Assembly: GCF_000521465.1 (NCBI RefSeq)
Contig: NZ_BAVR01000022.1
Location: forward strand, 1 to 52,276
Source of the DNA: Acetivibrio straminisolvens JCM 21531
Lineage (GTDB): Bacteria > Bacillota > Clostridia > Acetivibrionales > Acetivibrionaceae
Direction of reading: 5' to 3'
DNA: 52,276 nucleotides
Positions within the stretch are counted from its first letter, which is position 1. Each line of letters starts with the position of its first letter. Below, in pieces: positions 11,934 to 20,617 of the stretch. The translations under genes were made by a program, and so were the position numbers. The notes beneath the pieces were generated by a model, which worked only from the letters and a program-made list of their open reading frames with translations, did no database searches and had not been told where the DNA came from.

Positions 11934-11951
11934 CATTATAATTGCAATTAT
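11934..11951. promoter_or_regulatory. AT-rich palindrome upstream of metA
   Basis: TATAATTGCAATTATA is a perfect 16-bp palindrome 55 bp upstream of the metA start. It may be an operator, for example for one of the Rrf2 proteins, and overlaps a possible -10 element. Function is inferred from position only. Confidence 0.4.
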
Positions 11952-11958
11952 AGCACGA

Positions 11959-13353
11959 TTAAATACCTTTTGGCAATGTTATAAGAAATTCCGTTCCCTC
12001 ATTTACTTTACTGTAAACTTCTATATTTCCATCATGAGCTTCGACAATGGTTTTTGCAATAGTAAGTCCTATACCGGCCCCTCCCGTCAGCCTATTTCGG
12101 GATTTGTCCGCTCTATAAAGCCTTTCGAATACAAAGGGCAAGTCCTCTTCAGGTATACCCTGCCCATTATCCTTCACTCTGATTTCAAGCATATCTTCCT
12201 TGCTCTCGACGCTTATTCCGACCATTCCTCCTGTCTGAGTATACTTCAAGGCGTTTGATACAAGGTTAATTATTACCTGACTCATTTTATCCCTGTCGGC
12301 AAAAATTTCCTCAGCCTTTCCCTCAAAAGCAATATCTATTCCATTATTTTTAAACTCGGGTTCAAAATTGCATATGATTCTTCGTATCAGTTCCGTCATA
12401 TCAAATACGGTTTTATTTAATACTAAGCTTTCACTCTCATATTTTGCCAGTTTCTCAAGATCTCCCACCATCTTGTTTATCCTGATTATTTCTTCATAGC
12501 AGCTTTTGAGCCTGTCCGCATCCGGTTCCCATATACCGTCTATCATGGCTTCCATATGGCTTTGCAATGTTGCAAGGGGTGTTCGAAGTTCGTGAGCAAC
12601 ATCGGCTCCCATCTTTTTCCGCAATGCTTCCTGCTTTTCAAGAGTTTGGGCTAAGTTATTGATGGTCGATGTCAACTGGCATATTTCCTCTGTTGAGGAT
12701 TCTTCCGTTATTCTGTCGGAAAAGTATCCCCGGGCAATCGACTGCGCACTGCTTATAACCCTGGCTATAGGCAGGCTCAACATTCTTGCCATTATGCCTC
12801 CGAGCACCAGCGATAAAATCACTGAAAAAACACCTACTCCAATAAGAATCTTGTTTAAGGTGTTTATAAATGCCAGGTCATTGTCACTCAAATAGTATGG
12901 TCCATAGGAGCCAATCTCCACAAAACCGACATTTTTATTGTTGTAATTTACCTCGTAGGGTACCTCCCTATAGATCTCTCCTGCATCAGGATAACGGCTG
13001 CTCACGTTTTTTGCCATATGCTCAATAATCCTTTGGCACATTCCGTTGTTATGGGCTGTCGCATCCCAGATTATTTTACCGCTGATATCCTTTACCTTTA
13101 TTATCAAACCGCTTTCAAGCGCGCTGACTCCAATAACCTCAACCATATCTGCATTCCATTTTCCATCTCCCAAATATTGCTGGCTTACCGATGTAACAAC
13201 TTCACGGTGTCTCTTTTCCTGATTCCGGTTGACATACTTTCTAAAATGGCTGTCAAGAAGCATATTGGTTAATACCATTACAAGAACAACGCTTATCATG
13301 GCTACCAGAAGATAAGAAACGGACAGCTTTATTCTCAAACTGAATTTCACCAC
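11959..13353 (-). CDS. Membrane sensor histidine kinase
   Basis: About 465 aa. I start it at GTG 13353 (VVKFSLRIKLSVSYLL) behind AGGGG; the longer reading would run into the response regulator. Order: transmembrane helix (about 10-32), extracytoplasmic sensor of about 130 residues, second helix (VFSVILSLVLGGIMA), HAMP, HisKA with the phosphorylated His in DVAHELRTPL, then the ATPase with N box (VISNALKYT-like), DNGQGIPEEDLPFVFERLY and GGAGIGLTI. It is the partner of the response regulator 23 bp upstream. Both follow a copper-type gene pair, so the likely signal is copper or envelope stress by a CopS/CusS-like route (inference). Confidence 0.92.
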   Translation of the reverse strand: MVKFSLRIKLSVSYLLVAMISVVLVMVLTNMLLDSHFRKYVNRNQEKRHREVVTSVSQQYLGDGKWNADMVEVIGVSALESGLIIKVKDISGKIIWDATAHNNGMCQRIIEHMAKNVSSRYPDAGEIYREVPYEVNYNNKNVGFVEIGSYGPYYLSDNDLAFINTLNKILIGVGVFSVILSLVLGGIMARMLSLPIARVISSAQSIARGYFSDRITEESSTEEICQLTSTINNLAQTLEKQEALRKKMGADVAHELRTPLATLQSHMEAMIDGIWEPDADRLKSCYEEIIRINKMVGDLEKLAKYESESLVLNKTVFDMTELIRRIICNFEPEFKNNGIDIAFEGKAEEIFADRDKMSQVIINLVSNALKYTQTGGMVGISVESKEDMLEIRVKDNGQGIPEEDLPFVFERLYRADKSRNRLTGGAGIGLTIAKTIVEAHDGNIEVYSKVNEGTEFLITLPKGI

Positions 13354-13375
13354 AAATCCCCTCTTCCAATTCGTG

Positions 13376-14080
13376 TCATTCCGTACCTTGGAATCTATAT
13401 CCCACTCCATGAACCGTTAAAATATATTTCGGTGCTTTAGAATCAGTCTCAATTTTTTGCCTCAAATTTTTAATATGGGTGTCCACTGTCCTGTCAAAGC
13501 CTTCAAAGTCATCTCCCAACGCAATACTGATAAGTTCCTCCCTCGTAAAAGTTTTTCCGGGGTACTTTACCAAAGTCATGAGAATTTTATATTCCTTCGG
13601 GGTCAAATTCACTATATTATCTCCTTTTCGTACTTCATACTTCAAGCTGTCAATGACAAGGTCCCCATTATTGAATGAATAAATATTAGAAAGCGGTACA
13701 GGGTCTTCGAATGTTCTTCTAAGTACCGCCGCAACCCTTGCCACAAGCTGTTTCGGGCTAAAGGGTTTGGTTATGTAATCATCCGCACCAATATTAAGTC
13801 CTTTAAGAATATCCTCTTCTTCCGCTTTTGCTGTCAGCATTATAATGGGTACTCTTGACTTATTTCTAATAATTTTGCATATTTCTTCTCCACTCAAATC
13901 CGGAAGCATCAAATCAAGAACAATAAGGGAAAGAGGAACTCTCTCAAGCATCTCGAGTGCCTCTTTTCCGGTATAGGCTTCATATACTTCATACCCGCTG
14001 TGCTGAAGATAAGATTTTACGACTTCAACAATCTTTTTCTCATCATCCACTACCAGTATTTTTTTTGAACAGTTAAGCAT
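13376..14080 (-). CDS. OmpR-family response regulator
   Basis: 234 aa. Receiver domain: acidic pair VVDDE, phosphoacceptor Asp in LIVLDLMLPD (about residue 56), Thr/Lys switch residues in MLTAK and TKPFSP. The winged-helix output domain ends with the typical GVGYRF. AGGAGG lies before ATG 14080. It is probably co-transcribed with the kinase. A hairpin lies between it and the copper-type gene upstream, so the two halves of the module may be separately tuned. Confidence 0.94.
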   Translation of the reverse strand: MLNCSKKILVVDDEKKIVEVVKSYLQHSGYEVYEAYTGKEALEMLERVPLSLIVLDLMLPDLSGEEICKIIRNKSRVPIIMLTAKAEEEDILKGLNIGADDYITKPFSPKQLVARVAAVLRRTFEDPVPLSNIYSFNNGDLVIDSLKYEVRKGDNIVNLTPKEYKILMTLVKYPGKTFTREELISIALGDDFEGFDRTVDTHIKNLRQKIETDSKAPKYILTVHGVGYRFQGTE

Positions 14081-14208
14081 ATTGCAAGCCTCCTACTCCT
14101 ATTATACCTCTGTTTTGACCACTTTTGCCTTTTCAGTCTGCTCCTTGATCTTACCTTTTTCTCTTTCATAAATTCAAAGGGACTCATCAAAAGCCGTTAC
14201 AAAAGCTT

Positions 14209-14236
14209 ATAGGGGGCACAGCATCCCCCTATCCAG
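14209..14236 (-). terminator. GC-rich hairpin between the copper-type gene and the response regulator
   Basis: On the - strand ATAGGGGG and CCCCCTAT form a perfect 8-bp stem with an 8-nt loop. The run of T after it is weak (AAGCTTTTG), so it could be a leaky terminator or a processing hairpin that lowers expression of the two-component genes. Confidence 0.5.
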
Positions 14237-14254
14237 GCTCAAAACTTGTATAAT

Positions 14255-15722
14255 TTACTTTAGATTAAAACCTTCACTTTTTTCGTTTATGTCATTTCGA
14301 TTTACCGCATTGATATCATCTACCACTTTTATATACCCATGAATCATTCCCATCCAACAAGAATATACAAAGTCCCCTTCCTTATCCGGTGTAAATTCGA
14401 TTATATTATCTCCAATTCCCAGCTTCTTATTGTTTATTCCAAACTCCCGGGCAACAATCGCGTTATTGCAGCCGTTCAAGTCTTCCTTTTTGGCCTTTAT
14501 TGTCCACTTTACCGGTATACCCTTTTGCACGATTATCGATTCATATCTTCCCGGCTCCAACTGTGTTACAACGACCTGAACATCGCCTTCAATTTTGGCT
14601 ATACCGGAGGACCTGCCAAAATCGGCATTAAAAAGCGGAAGATTATATCCCGAAAGACTCAGGCCTCTGTTCAACATTACAACTCCCAAAACTATTACCA
14701 AAACTGCGCTTACTTTCATCATTTTCTTGGTAAACTTTCCGCTCACTACTGAACTTATTGCTCCCAGCACAAACATAAGAGGAACAGTCCCCAAGGAAAA
14801 CATGAACATCGATGCCGCACCGGCAACAAAACTTCCCGTTCCTAATGCATAGAGCTGCATTGCCTGTAGGGGGCCGCACGGCATCAGACCATTTAGAAGT
14901 CCCACAAGCAAAGGCCCTTTGTTTTTAGCATTGCTTATCTTACTGCCAAAAATTTTAGGCATTCTGGGGCTAATCTTTCTTAGGACCGGAAATAGGTTTA
15001 ACATATTTAATCCCATAATAATCATAAAGACGCCGGATATTATTGCCACTGCACCTTTTGCAGCACCCGAGAAACCAATTGCAGAGCCCAGAGCTCCCAC
15101 AACTCCTCCAACAACGGTATAGGAAATCACTCTTCCCAGGTTATATAAAAAACTTGGCATAAGATGCGCAAATTCAACTTGCTTTTTTGCTTCGCCGTTT
15201 GTCTCACCGCAAGTTTCTGATTTACCGCTGCCGGCATTGTATTTTATACATACAGACATATTAATCCCGCCGCACATGGCAATACAGTGAAGCGAAGTTA
15301 AAAGTCCCACTACAAAAAGCAATCCATAGCTCATCGACCGGTCTACCTCAGGTATGAAATTAAATATCTGGGTATTTTTCACAATGACAAAAAAAGCCAG
15401 AAAGATAACGCTTATACACAAGTTGTCCCTTTTCCGTTTTAACTTCATCTTCCGGCACCGGATTGAATCTCTTACTATTGCCCGGATTATTTTCCTCTGC
15501 AATACCTTTTACTTTGTAATCAAGCTTTTCAATTGCTTCAATTATCTTTTCCGAATTTAGCCTGTTTGCATCATAGGCCACATAAACGGTTGAATTGCTA
15601 TAGGTAGCTTTTACATCAGTTACGCCGTCTAATTTTCTCAATACATTCTCAATTCTCGTCTCACAACCTGTACAAGTCATCCCGTGAACATAAAGCCTAT
15701 TTACAGCAAAATTATTTTTCAT
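14255..15722 (-). CDS. HMA - SafE/TauE-like membrane - cupredoxin fusion, probable copper protein, frameshifted
   Basis: Start at 15722 (MKNNFAVNRLYVHGMTCTGC) behind GGAGG. Residues 1-70 are a heavy-metal-associated domain with MTCTGC. Near 15440 the frame changes by one indel, and the second frame reads FFVIVKNTQIFNFIPEVDRSMSYG onward in two pieces of membrane sequence. The central domain has at least six hydrophobic helices, with LHCIAMCGG and LMPCGPLQAMQ, Cys-containing motifs of the SafE/DsbD-like family linked to copper and cytochrome oxidase assembly. The C-terminal 110 residues resemble a cupredoxin, ending in VYSCWMGMIHGYI with Cys and Met ligands. All three domains can bind copper. 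The DUF2318 gene lies 40 bp upstream. Confidence 0.85.
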
Positions 15723-15761
15723 ATTAGCCTCCAGGTACATATTATCAGACATAAACATCAA

Positions 15762-16250
15762 CTACCTTGTCTTCCAGTTGCTCGGGAACAATTCTTTGTT
15801 CTGTAATATAAAGTCCCTGGAAATAATAATGTTTGAACCGTCGTCGGTTTTCTCTTCTTTCGTTATCGGTACCGGGTTGCAGCCGCCTCTTTCCTGTTCA
15901 ACCATATCCATTCTAAAACTGTTTCCGCAGTTCTGGCAAACCAGAAGGTCAGCCTGCTGCTTGAAATATGCTCTTGGAGAGCCGTTACATACCTGACAGG
16001 TATTAAAAGCAGTCCTTATAGAACCGTCACTAGCTTTGACAGCCAAAACTTCCAACTTTGTTCCATCCGCATTATAAGGATAGAATTTTACATTTTCAGT
16101 AATTTCACTCTTGGGAATTATTAAGTCTCCCGTTGAGACACTTTCGCCGCCCTTTATAGCTCTTGCAATAAATATTCCCGCAATTAAAATCGCAACACAG
16201 CCAATAGAAATGATTATGCCTTTATTTGTGTTTTTCTTCTTTTTGCTCAT
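15762..16250 (-). CDS. DUF2318-domain membrane-anchored Cys-rich protein
   Basis: 162 aa. A positively charged start, one transmembrane helix (GIIISIGCVAILIAGIFIA), then an extracytoplasmic domain with Cys pairs in TCQVCNG, LVCQNCGN and RGGCNPVPI. This is the DUF2318 pattern, a predicted metal-binding or Fe-S domain often found next to metal uptake or copper genes. ATG at 16250 is preceded by GGAGGTAGGGGGAG. It is the first gene of the copper-type operon and is intact. Confidence 0.88.
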   Translation of the reverse strand: MSKKKKNTNKGIIISIGCVAILIAGIFIARAIKGGESVSTGDLIIPKSEITENVKFYPYNADGTKLEVLAVKASDGSIRTAFNTCQVCNGSPRAYFKQQADLLVCQNCGNSFRMDMVEQERGGCNPVPITKEEKTDDGSNIIISRDFILQNKELFPSNWKTR

Positions 16251-16424
16251 ATTCTCCCCCTACCTCCAAATATTTTATATAGATAAATAATAGCAGGAGT
16301 TTATGAAGATTTTATGGAGACGGCTATAATTTATGTTTTTTCGCTATGATTTTATAGATTTGTCACTCTAAAAATTGCGCAAATAGATTTTACAGCCGGA
16401 TTACTTTTAGGGATTTTTTAAGAA

Positions 16425-16472
16425 ATTTAAAAGCCCTAATCTACCCATTTAAAACGTACGATTAAGGCTAAT
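16425..16472 (-). terminator. Probable terminator after the CmpB-like gene
   Basis: On the - strand AGCCTTAATC pairs with GATTAGGGCT across an 18-nt loop, followed by TTTTAAATTTCTT. The loop is long and the T run mixed, so strength is uncertain. Confidence 0.5.
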
Positions 16473-16501
16473 TACTAAATATTATCATGAACTTTTTGAA
16501 T

Positions 16502-17098
16502 TTATCTATATTCATGGCTCAGTTCCTCTTGCTCTTTTTGCTCAAAACAGCATTCAACATTATTATACTTCATAGCTCTAAATGCATCCGTTTTGGCCAG
16601 TGTCTTGGCAATGTCGATGATTATAAGCACAAACATCAGAATGGCGGCAACCTGTTTGAATGTCCAGTCTATAGAATTTACATATATTGAAAGTACAGGA
16701 TGCAAGAATGTCAACAACATATACGCAAATATTCCCCACAACAATGAAAATTTAAGGCAAATACGCCCATGCAGGTTCAATTCCTCATTACTGTAATCCC
16801 AAGCCTTGATGTTAAAAAACTTTTCCAAAATATATCCGGTCACGTATTCAAGGACTGTAGTAATCACTATTGCCGAAACTACACTCATGTATATTGGCAT
16901 TGTTCCGGGCTTAATGAACGCATTAATTCCTAAAATGAAAAGAGCACCAAATCCATAAATAGGACATATAGGTCCTGCAAGAACCCCCCTGTTTACAAAG
17001 CGTTTTTCCACATAAGCGGCATAAACAACCTCTGACATCCAGCCTAAAAATGAGTACAAAACAAAGTAGATAACAGTGTCACAGATGACTTCCCTCAT
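16502..17098 (-). CDS. Putative CmpB-type (ABC_trans_CmpB) membrane protein
   Basis: About 198 aa. Start at 17098 (MREVICDTVIYFVLYSFLGWMSEVVY) behind GGGGGAAAAGG. At least five transmembrane helices, with the family hallmark FLGWMSEVVYAAYVEKRFVNRGVLAGPICPIYG-type N-terminus given here in two parts: FLGWMSEVVY and NRGVLAGPICPIYGFGA. The family is annotated as a putative ABC transporter membrane subunit in Clostridia, but no ATPase is beside it and its real role is unknown. The only promoter I see upstream carries a perfect CIRCE element, so it is probably heat-shock or HrcA controlled, with a leader of about 200 nt. Confidence 0.85.
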   Translation of the reverse strand: MREVICDTVIYFVLYSFLGWMSEVVYAAYVEKRFVNRGVLAGPICPIYGFGALFILGINAFIKPGTMPIYMSVVSAIVITTVLEYVTGYILEKFFNIKAWDYSNEELNLHGRICLKFSLLWGIFAYMLLTFLHPVLSIYVNSIDWTFKQVAAILMFVLIIIDIAKTLAKTDAFRAMKYNNVECCFEQKEQEELSHEYR

Positions 17099-17276
17099 AC
17101 CTTTTCCCCCTTCCGCTTTACCACGGTAGTTAAGGTCATAGGACCTGCAACGCATTGACCTTCAAGTAATAAATAACGCTTTATATTTCTTTTTGATTTT
17201 GAAGATAATATATCGATAGCACACAAACGCTGTTAACAAATATCCGTAAAGTTAAAAGTTGTAATAAACCGCTACA

Positions 17277-17303
17277 TTAGCACTCTCAAATATCGAGTGC
17301 TAA
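17277..17303 (-). promoter_or_regulatory. CIRCE element (HrcA operator)
   Basis: TTAGCACTC, 9 bp, GAGTGCTAA: an exact match to the CIRCE consensus inverted repeat bound by HrcA. It starts 5 bp downstream of the -10 box of the promoter at 17308-17336, the usual position at groESL and dnaK operons. No chaperone gene follows. Confidence 0.93.
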
Positions 17304-17307
17304 TAAT

Positions 17308-17336
17308 ATTTTACAAAGCAGCAATTTTTCTGTCAA
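17308..17336 (-). promoter_or_regulatory. Strong sigma-A promoter with CIRCE
   Basis: On the - strand TTGACA (17331-17336), 17 bp, TAAAAT (17308-17313). Five of six -10 bases and all -35 bases match consensus. Transcription would start inside the CIRCE element and run towards the CmpB-like gene. Confidence 0.85.
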
Positions 17337-17399
17337 GGTAGTTTTTAACTTCTACTTTTTCATTTGATTTTTGAAACACATCTTCTTTTATATAAATTT

Positions 17400-17437
17400 G
17401 AAAAATAAAAACCCACAGAATCAACGATTCTGCAGGT
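17400..17437 (-). terminator. Terminator of the tRNA operon
   Basis: On the - strand CCTGCAGAATC and GATTCTGTGGG form an 11-bp stem with a 3-nt loop, then TTTTTATTTTT. It directly follows the tRNA-Cys gene. Confidence 0.85.
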
Positions 17438-17439
17438 AT

Positions 17440-17514
<75 letters not shown>

Positions 17515-17524
17515 ATATTTAGAA

Positions 17525-17559
17525 GCTAAAGACTGGAAAACAAACTCCAGTCTTTAGTT
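17525..17559. other. Intergenic hairpin between tRNA-Cys and tRNA-Gly
   Basis: CTAAAGACTGGA and TCCAGTCTTTAG form a 12-bp perfect inverted repeat with an 11-nt loop. There is no T run, so it is more likely a processing or stabilising hairpin of the precursor transcript than a terminator. Confidence 0.6.
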
Positions 17560-17566
17560 CTCAATT

Positions 17567-17641
17567 TGGAGCGGGTTACGAGATTTGAACTCGCGACTTT
17601 CACCTTGGCAAGGTGACACTCTACCGCTGAGTTAAACCCGC
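17567..17641 (-). tRNA. tRNA-Gly (GCC)
   Basis: 75 nt including CCA. Acceptor GCGGGTT/AACCCGC, anticodon loop TTGCCAA, T-arm GAGTTCAAATCTC. Confidence 0.96.
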
Positions 17642-17644
17642 ATA

Positions 17645-17720
<76 letters not shown>

Positions 17721-17724
17721 TAAT

Positions 17725-17801
17725 TGGCGACCCGGAAGGGGCTCGAACCCTCGACCTCCAGCGTGACAGGCTGGCATTCTAACCAACTGAACTACCGGGC
17801 C
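17725..17801 (-). tRNA. tRNA-Asp (GTC)
   Basis: 77 nt including CCA. Acceptor GGCCCGG, anticodon loop CTGTCAC, T-arm GGTTCGAGCCC. Four bases from tRNA-Phe. Confidence 0.96.
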
Positions 17802-17806
17802 ATGTG

Positions 17807-17882
17807 TGGTGGGCACTATAGGGCTCGAACCTATGACCCCCTGCTTGTAAGGCAGATGCTCTCCCAGCTGAGCTAAGCGCCC
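17807..17882 (-). tRNA. tRNA-Val (TAC)
   Basis: 76 nt including CCA. Acceptor GGGCGCT/AGTGCCC, anticodon loop CTTACAA, T-arm GGTTCGAGCCC. First tRNA of the operon. Confidence 0.96.
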
Positions 17883-17913
17883 ACACAATTAAGTCATTTT
17901 TGCGACAATTGAA

Positions 17914-17942
17914 AGTATACAAAAATTATTGCTTAAAGTCAA
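17914..17942 (-). promoter_or_regulatory. Promoter of the tRNA operon
   Basis: On the - strand TTGACT (17937-17942), 17 bp, TATACT (17914-17919), about 30 bp before tRNA-Val. Confidence 0.8.
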
Positions 17943-18044
17943 TACCTAAATTACTGATAATTTCAAATTATTCATCTATTACTCTTAATATCTTTGTATA
18001 CCTCGCCGATACTACTTATTATAATATATATTCCCTTATCTATT

Positions 18045-18916
18045 TTACCCTTTCACAAGTTTTAATAAGTCCTCCTCGGAGAACCAGTATTTCCTATTGC
18101 AGAAATGACAATGGGCCTCTGCCCCATGGTCTTCGTTGATCATACTCATTATCTCTTCTTTACCCAAAGTCATTATATTTCTCTCCATTCGTTCCCTTGA
18201 GCAATTGCAAAAGTACCTGCAGGGCGATTTATCAATTATCTTGACATCCTTTTCGGCAAGAATCATGTCAATAATCTCCTCCGGGCTTCTGCCTTTCGCC
18301 AGCAGCTCCGAAACCGGCGGTATGGTACTTATCTTGTTTTCAATAAACGAAATTGTCTCCTCGTCTGCCCCAGGCATCAACTGAAGAATAAATCCACCCG
18401 AGCTTACAACAATTTGGGTTGCATTGGTCAATACTCCCAAAGCTGTAACCGTAGGAATCTGTTCGGAATACACATAATAGTACGTAATATCTTCAGCAAT
18501 CTCGCCGGAAATGAGGTCAACATATCCTACATAAGGCTCTTTCAATCCCAAGTCTTTTATAACGTTTAAGTACCCGCTTCCAACAGCACCGGCAACATCA
18601 TATTTTCCCTTGCTGTTTAGAGGCAAGTATACCAACGGGTTGTGAACATATCCTTTTATATTTGCAGACGAATCGGATACCGCAACAATTCCGCCTATTG
18701 GCCCGTCCCCTTTGATCTGCAGCGTTATAGCAGCCTTTTCTTCCTTTAATGATGTAGACATCATAGCCGCCGCAGTCATTGTCCTTCCCAAGGCAACTGT
18801 GGCAAGCGGCGACAAGCATGAACCTTCTGCGCCTCTTTAACCATGTTTGTTGTAGCTGCTGCAATAGCTCTTATTGTGCCTTCTCCTGCGGTAGCCCTAA
18901 CAATATAATCTTCCAT
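18045..18916 (-). CDS. hslO: Redox-regulated chaperone Hsp33, frameshifted
   Basis: Cytosolic holdase chaperone switched on by oxidation. Start at 18916 (MEDYIVRATAGEGTIRA) behind GGTGGG. One base is missing near 18818 (after EAQKVH), then the frame LSPLATVALGRTMTAAAMMS continues to 18045, about 290 aa. The zinc-binding redox switch is at the C-terminus: CNC in RYFCNCSRERM and CHFC in EAHCHFCNRKYWF. All four Cys are present. It lies downstream of the tRNA operon and is transcribed towards it. No promoter motif was pinned down. Confidence 0.92.
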
Positions 18917-18975
18917 TTTTCAATCCCACCCTCTAAAAGCATATTCATCTATTTGATAGCGTTTTCAGGTAATTG

Positions 18976-19004
18976 AAAACCCCGGTATTTTGATACCGGG
19001 GTGT
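18976..19004 (-). terminator. Terminator of the cold-shock gene
   Basis: On the - strand CCCCGGTAT and ATACCGGGG form a perfect 9-bp stem with a 4-nt loop, followed by TTTTC. It lies between the cold-shock gene and hslO, so the two are probably separate transcripts. Confidence 0.85.
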
Positions 19005-19040
19005 GTGGCCATTTTTATATTAAATCTTTTAAGACTTTTA

Positions 19041-19241
19041 TTAGGCCTTTGTCACATTTGAAGCTTGAGGTCCTTTTGCACCTTCAACAACTTCAAATTC
19101 GACTTCAGCACCTTCTTCCAATGTCTTATAGCCATCCATGTTTATTGCTGAAAAATGTACGAAAACATCGTTTCCGCCTTCTCTCTCGATAAAACCAAAA
19201 CCTTTTTCAGCATTAAACCATTTTACTCTTCCTCTTTCCAT
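19041..19241 (-). CDS. Cold-shock protein (CspA/CspB family)
   Basis: 66 aa single OB-fold, nucleic-acid-binding RNA chaperone. The start at 19241 ([19 protein letters not shown]) is chosen because AGGAGGAG lies about 10 bp upstream and the family begins there. RNP1 is KGFGFIE and RNP2 is DVFVHFSAI. The end [10 protein letters not shown] is typical. A long 5' leader could carry a temperature-responsive structure, but I see none. Confidence 0.95.
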   Translation of the reverse strand: MERGRVKWFNAEKGFGFIEREGGNDVFVHFSAINMDGYKTLEEGAEVEFEVVEGAKGPQASNVTKA

Positions 19242-19390
19242 CCTGCACTCCTCCTGAACTTGATACTTTAACTTAGTCCGCACATTTCTATGCTATTACT
19301 AAATCTATAACAGTTTATCATATTGTGCACTGCTTGTCAATCCGGCAATTTTGCTCCAAATTGTATTAATGTTTGATAGATAACTTGTCA

Positions 19391-19707
19391 TTACTGGAAC
19401 TCGCAGGGATTCCACAAATATTTGTTCAAGTTTATTTTCCCGCTTTCATCAAAAATTATGCCTTCTTGTTCAAGCAATTTTTTCTGCTCAAACGGGCCTC
19501 CAAAAGCGAATCCCGAGCTAATTTCGCCGTTTCTGTTCACAACCCTGTGACAGGGAACTTCACCATAATATGGATTTTTGTGAAGGGCCCACCCCACAAT
19601 TTTGCCCTTCCCGGAGTTCCCAACATTCTGGCAATTTGCCCATAGGTTGCAACTTTACCCGCAGGAATCTTTTTTACAATCTCGTATACCTTTTCAAAAT
19701 AGGACAT
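19391..19707 (-). CDS. MGMT-family (alkylguanine transferase-like) protein, frameshifted
   Basis: About 105 aa. Start at 19707 (MSYFEKVYEIVKKIPAGKVA) behind GGGGG. One A is missing from an A run near 19607, after which VGWALHKNPYYGEVPCHRVV continues. The active-site motif PCHRV keeps the acceptor Cys, unlike ATL proteins that have Trp there. The N-terminal ribonuclease-like domain of Ogt is absent, as in short MGMT-domain proteins. It may repair O6-alkylguanine or flag it for nucleotide excision repair. Its start codon lies inside the methyltransferase gene (14-bp overlap). Confidence 0.83.
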
Positions 19708-20452
19708 ATTCTATCCCCCGTTCTTGCAAACAAAAAATCCTTTCGCTCTTTGGCAACGGCCGGTTAAATGTCATACTGTCGTAAACACTAACAAGAGTCA
19801 ACCCGCTCCACGTTATGATTTTTTTCAATTCATCTACCTCATAGCATCTCTCATAATGAACTTCATCATACTTATTATAGTGCTGACCTTCCTTGACAAA
19901 AAACGTAATGTCAAACTCACAAATTTTTCTTTTGCTATCAAAATGGTTTTGCCATACATAGGTTATTTCATCGGAGATATCATAAAACACATTATCCTTA
20001 AGTATTTTTTTAAACTTGTAAGGACTATTGATATCAAATATAAAAAGTCCCCCGGGATTTAAATAATTTTTTACAAGCTTCATAAGTTTTTTTACATCTT
20101 TTATGTAAGTCAAATAGTTTATACTATCCATCAGGCACACAATCGCATCGACAGTACCATACAGCTCAAAATTCGCCATATCCTGATTAAGAAAAAGAAT
20201 ATCCCTTCCATAGGACTTCTTTTTAGCACAGTCCAACATATCCGGTGACGAATCTATGCCTATCATTTCATAGCCTTTTTTGTCCATCTCAATGCAAAAA
20301 TTGCCCGTACCGCATCCGAGATCAGCTATCAAAGACGGCTTTAGCCCATTTATTTCAAAAATTTTCTCAATATAGTCCGCCCACTCTTTATAATCCACAT
20401 CGTACATTAATTTATCATATATATAAGCAAAATCCCTATAGATACTTTCCAC
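19694..20452 (-). CDS. SAM-dependent class I methyltransferase
   Basis: About 252 aa. Motif I is ADLGCGTGNF, followed by GIDSSPDML (acidic ribose-binding loop) and NPGGLFIFDINSP (post-motif). It begins YRDFAYIYDKLMYDVDYKEWADYI, the usual opening of this DUF-type methyltransferase family with unknown substrate. GTG at 20452 is the best start because the conserved part begins there and a G-rich stretch precedes it; ATG at 20485 would add 11 unlikely residues. It overlaps the MGMT-like gene and is probably co-transcribed with it. Confidence 0.82.
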   Translation of the reverse strand: MESIYRDFAYIYDKLMYDVDYKEWADYIEKIFEINGLKPSLIADLGCGTGNFCIEMDKKGYEMIGIDSSPDMLDCAKKKSYGRDILFLNQDMANFELYGTVDAIVCLMDSINYLTYIKDVKKLMKLVKNYLNPGGLFIFDINSPYKFKKILKDNVFYDISDEITYVWQNHFDSKRKICEFDITFFVKEGQHYNKYDEVHYERCYEVDELKKIITWSGLTLVSVYDSMTFNRPLPKSERIFCLQERGIEYVLF

Positions 20453-20523
20453 CCCCCTGCAAACCGGCCATCGGGATATGGCCATAGGCAGAAATAATTA
20501 TAACACAAATTCCGAAAAAGCGT

Positions 20524-20556
20524 CAAAGCGGGATGTATTTTATCCAATACACCCCG
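20524..20556 (-). terminator. Terminator after the SASP gene
   Basis: On the - strand GCGGGGTGTATT and AATACATCCCGC form a 12-bp stem (one G-U) with a 6-nt loop, then TTTGACGCTTTTT. It lies between the SASP gene and the methyltransferase. Confidence 0.7.
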
Positions 20557-20617
20557 CCTCAAAAGTCATAGAAGCTTATTCATTATGTATTCTTACACAG
20601 AATTACGCTTTCCGAAA

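Noticed and set aside
11883..11958. SAM riboswitch or T-box before metA
   Set aside because: Only about 75 bp is available and no SAM-I or T-box core is visible; only a 16-bp palindrome is there.
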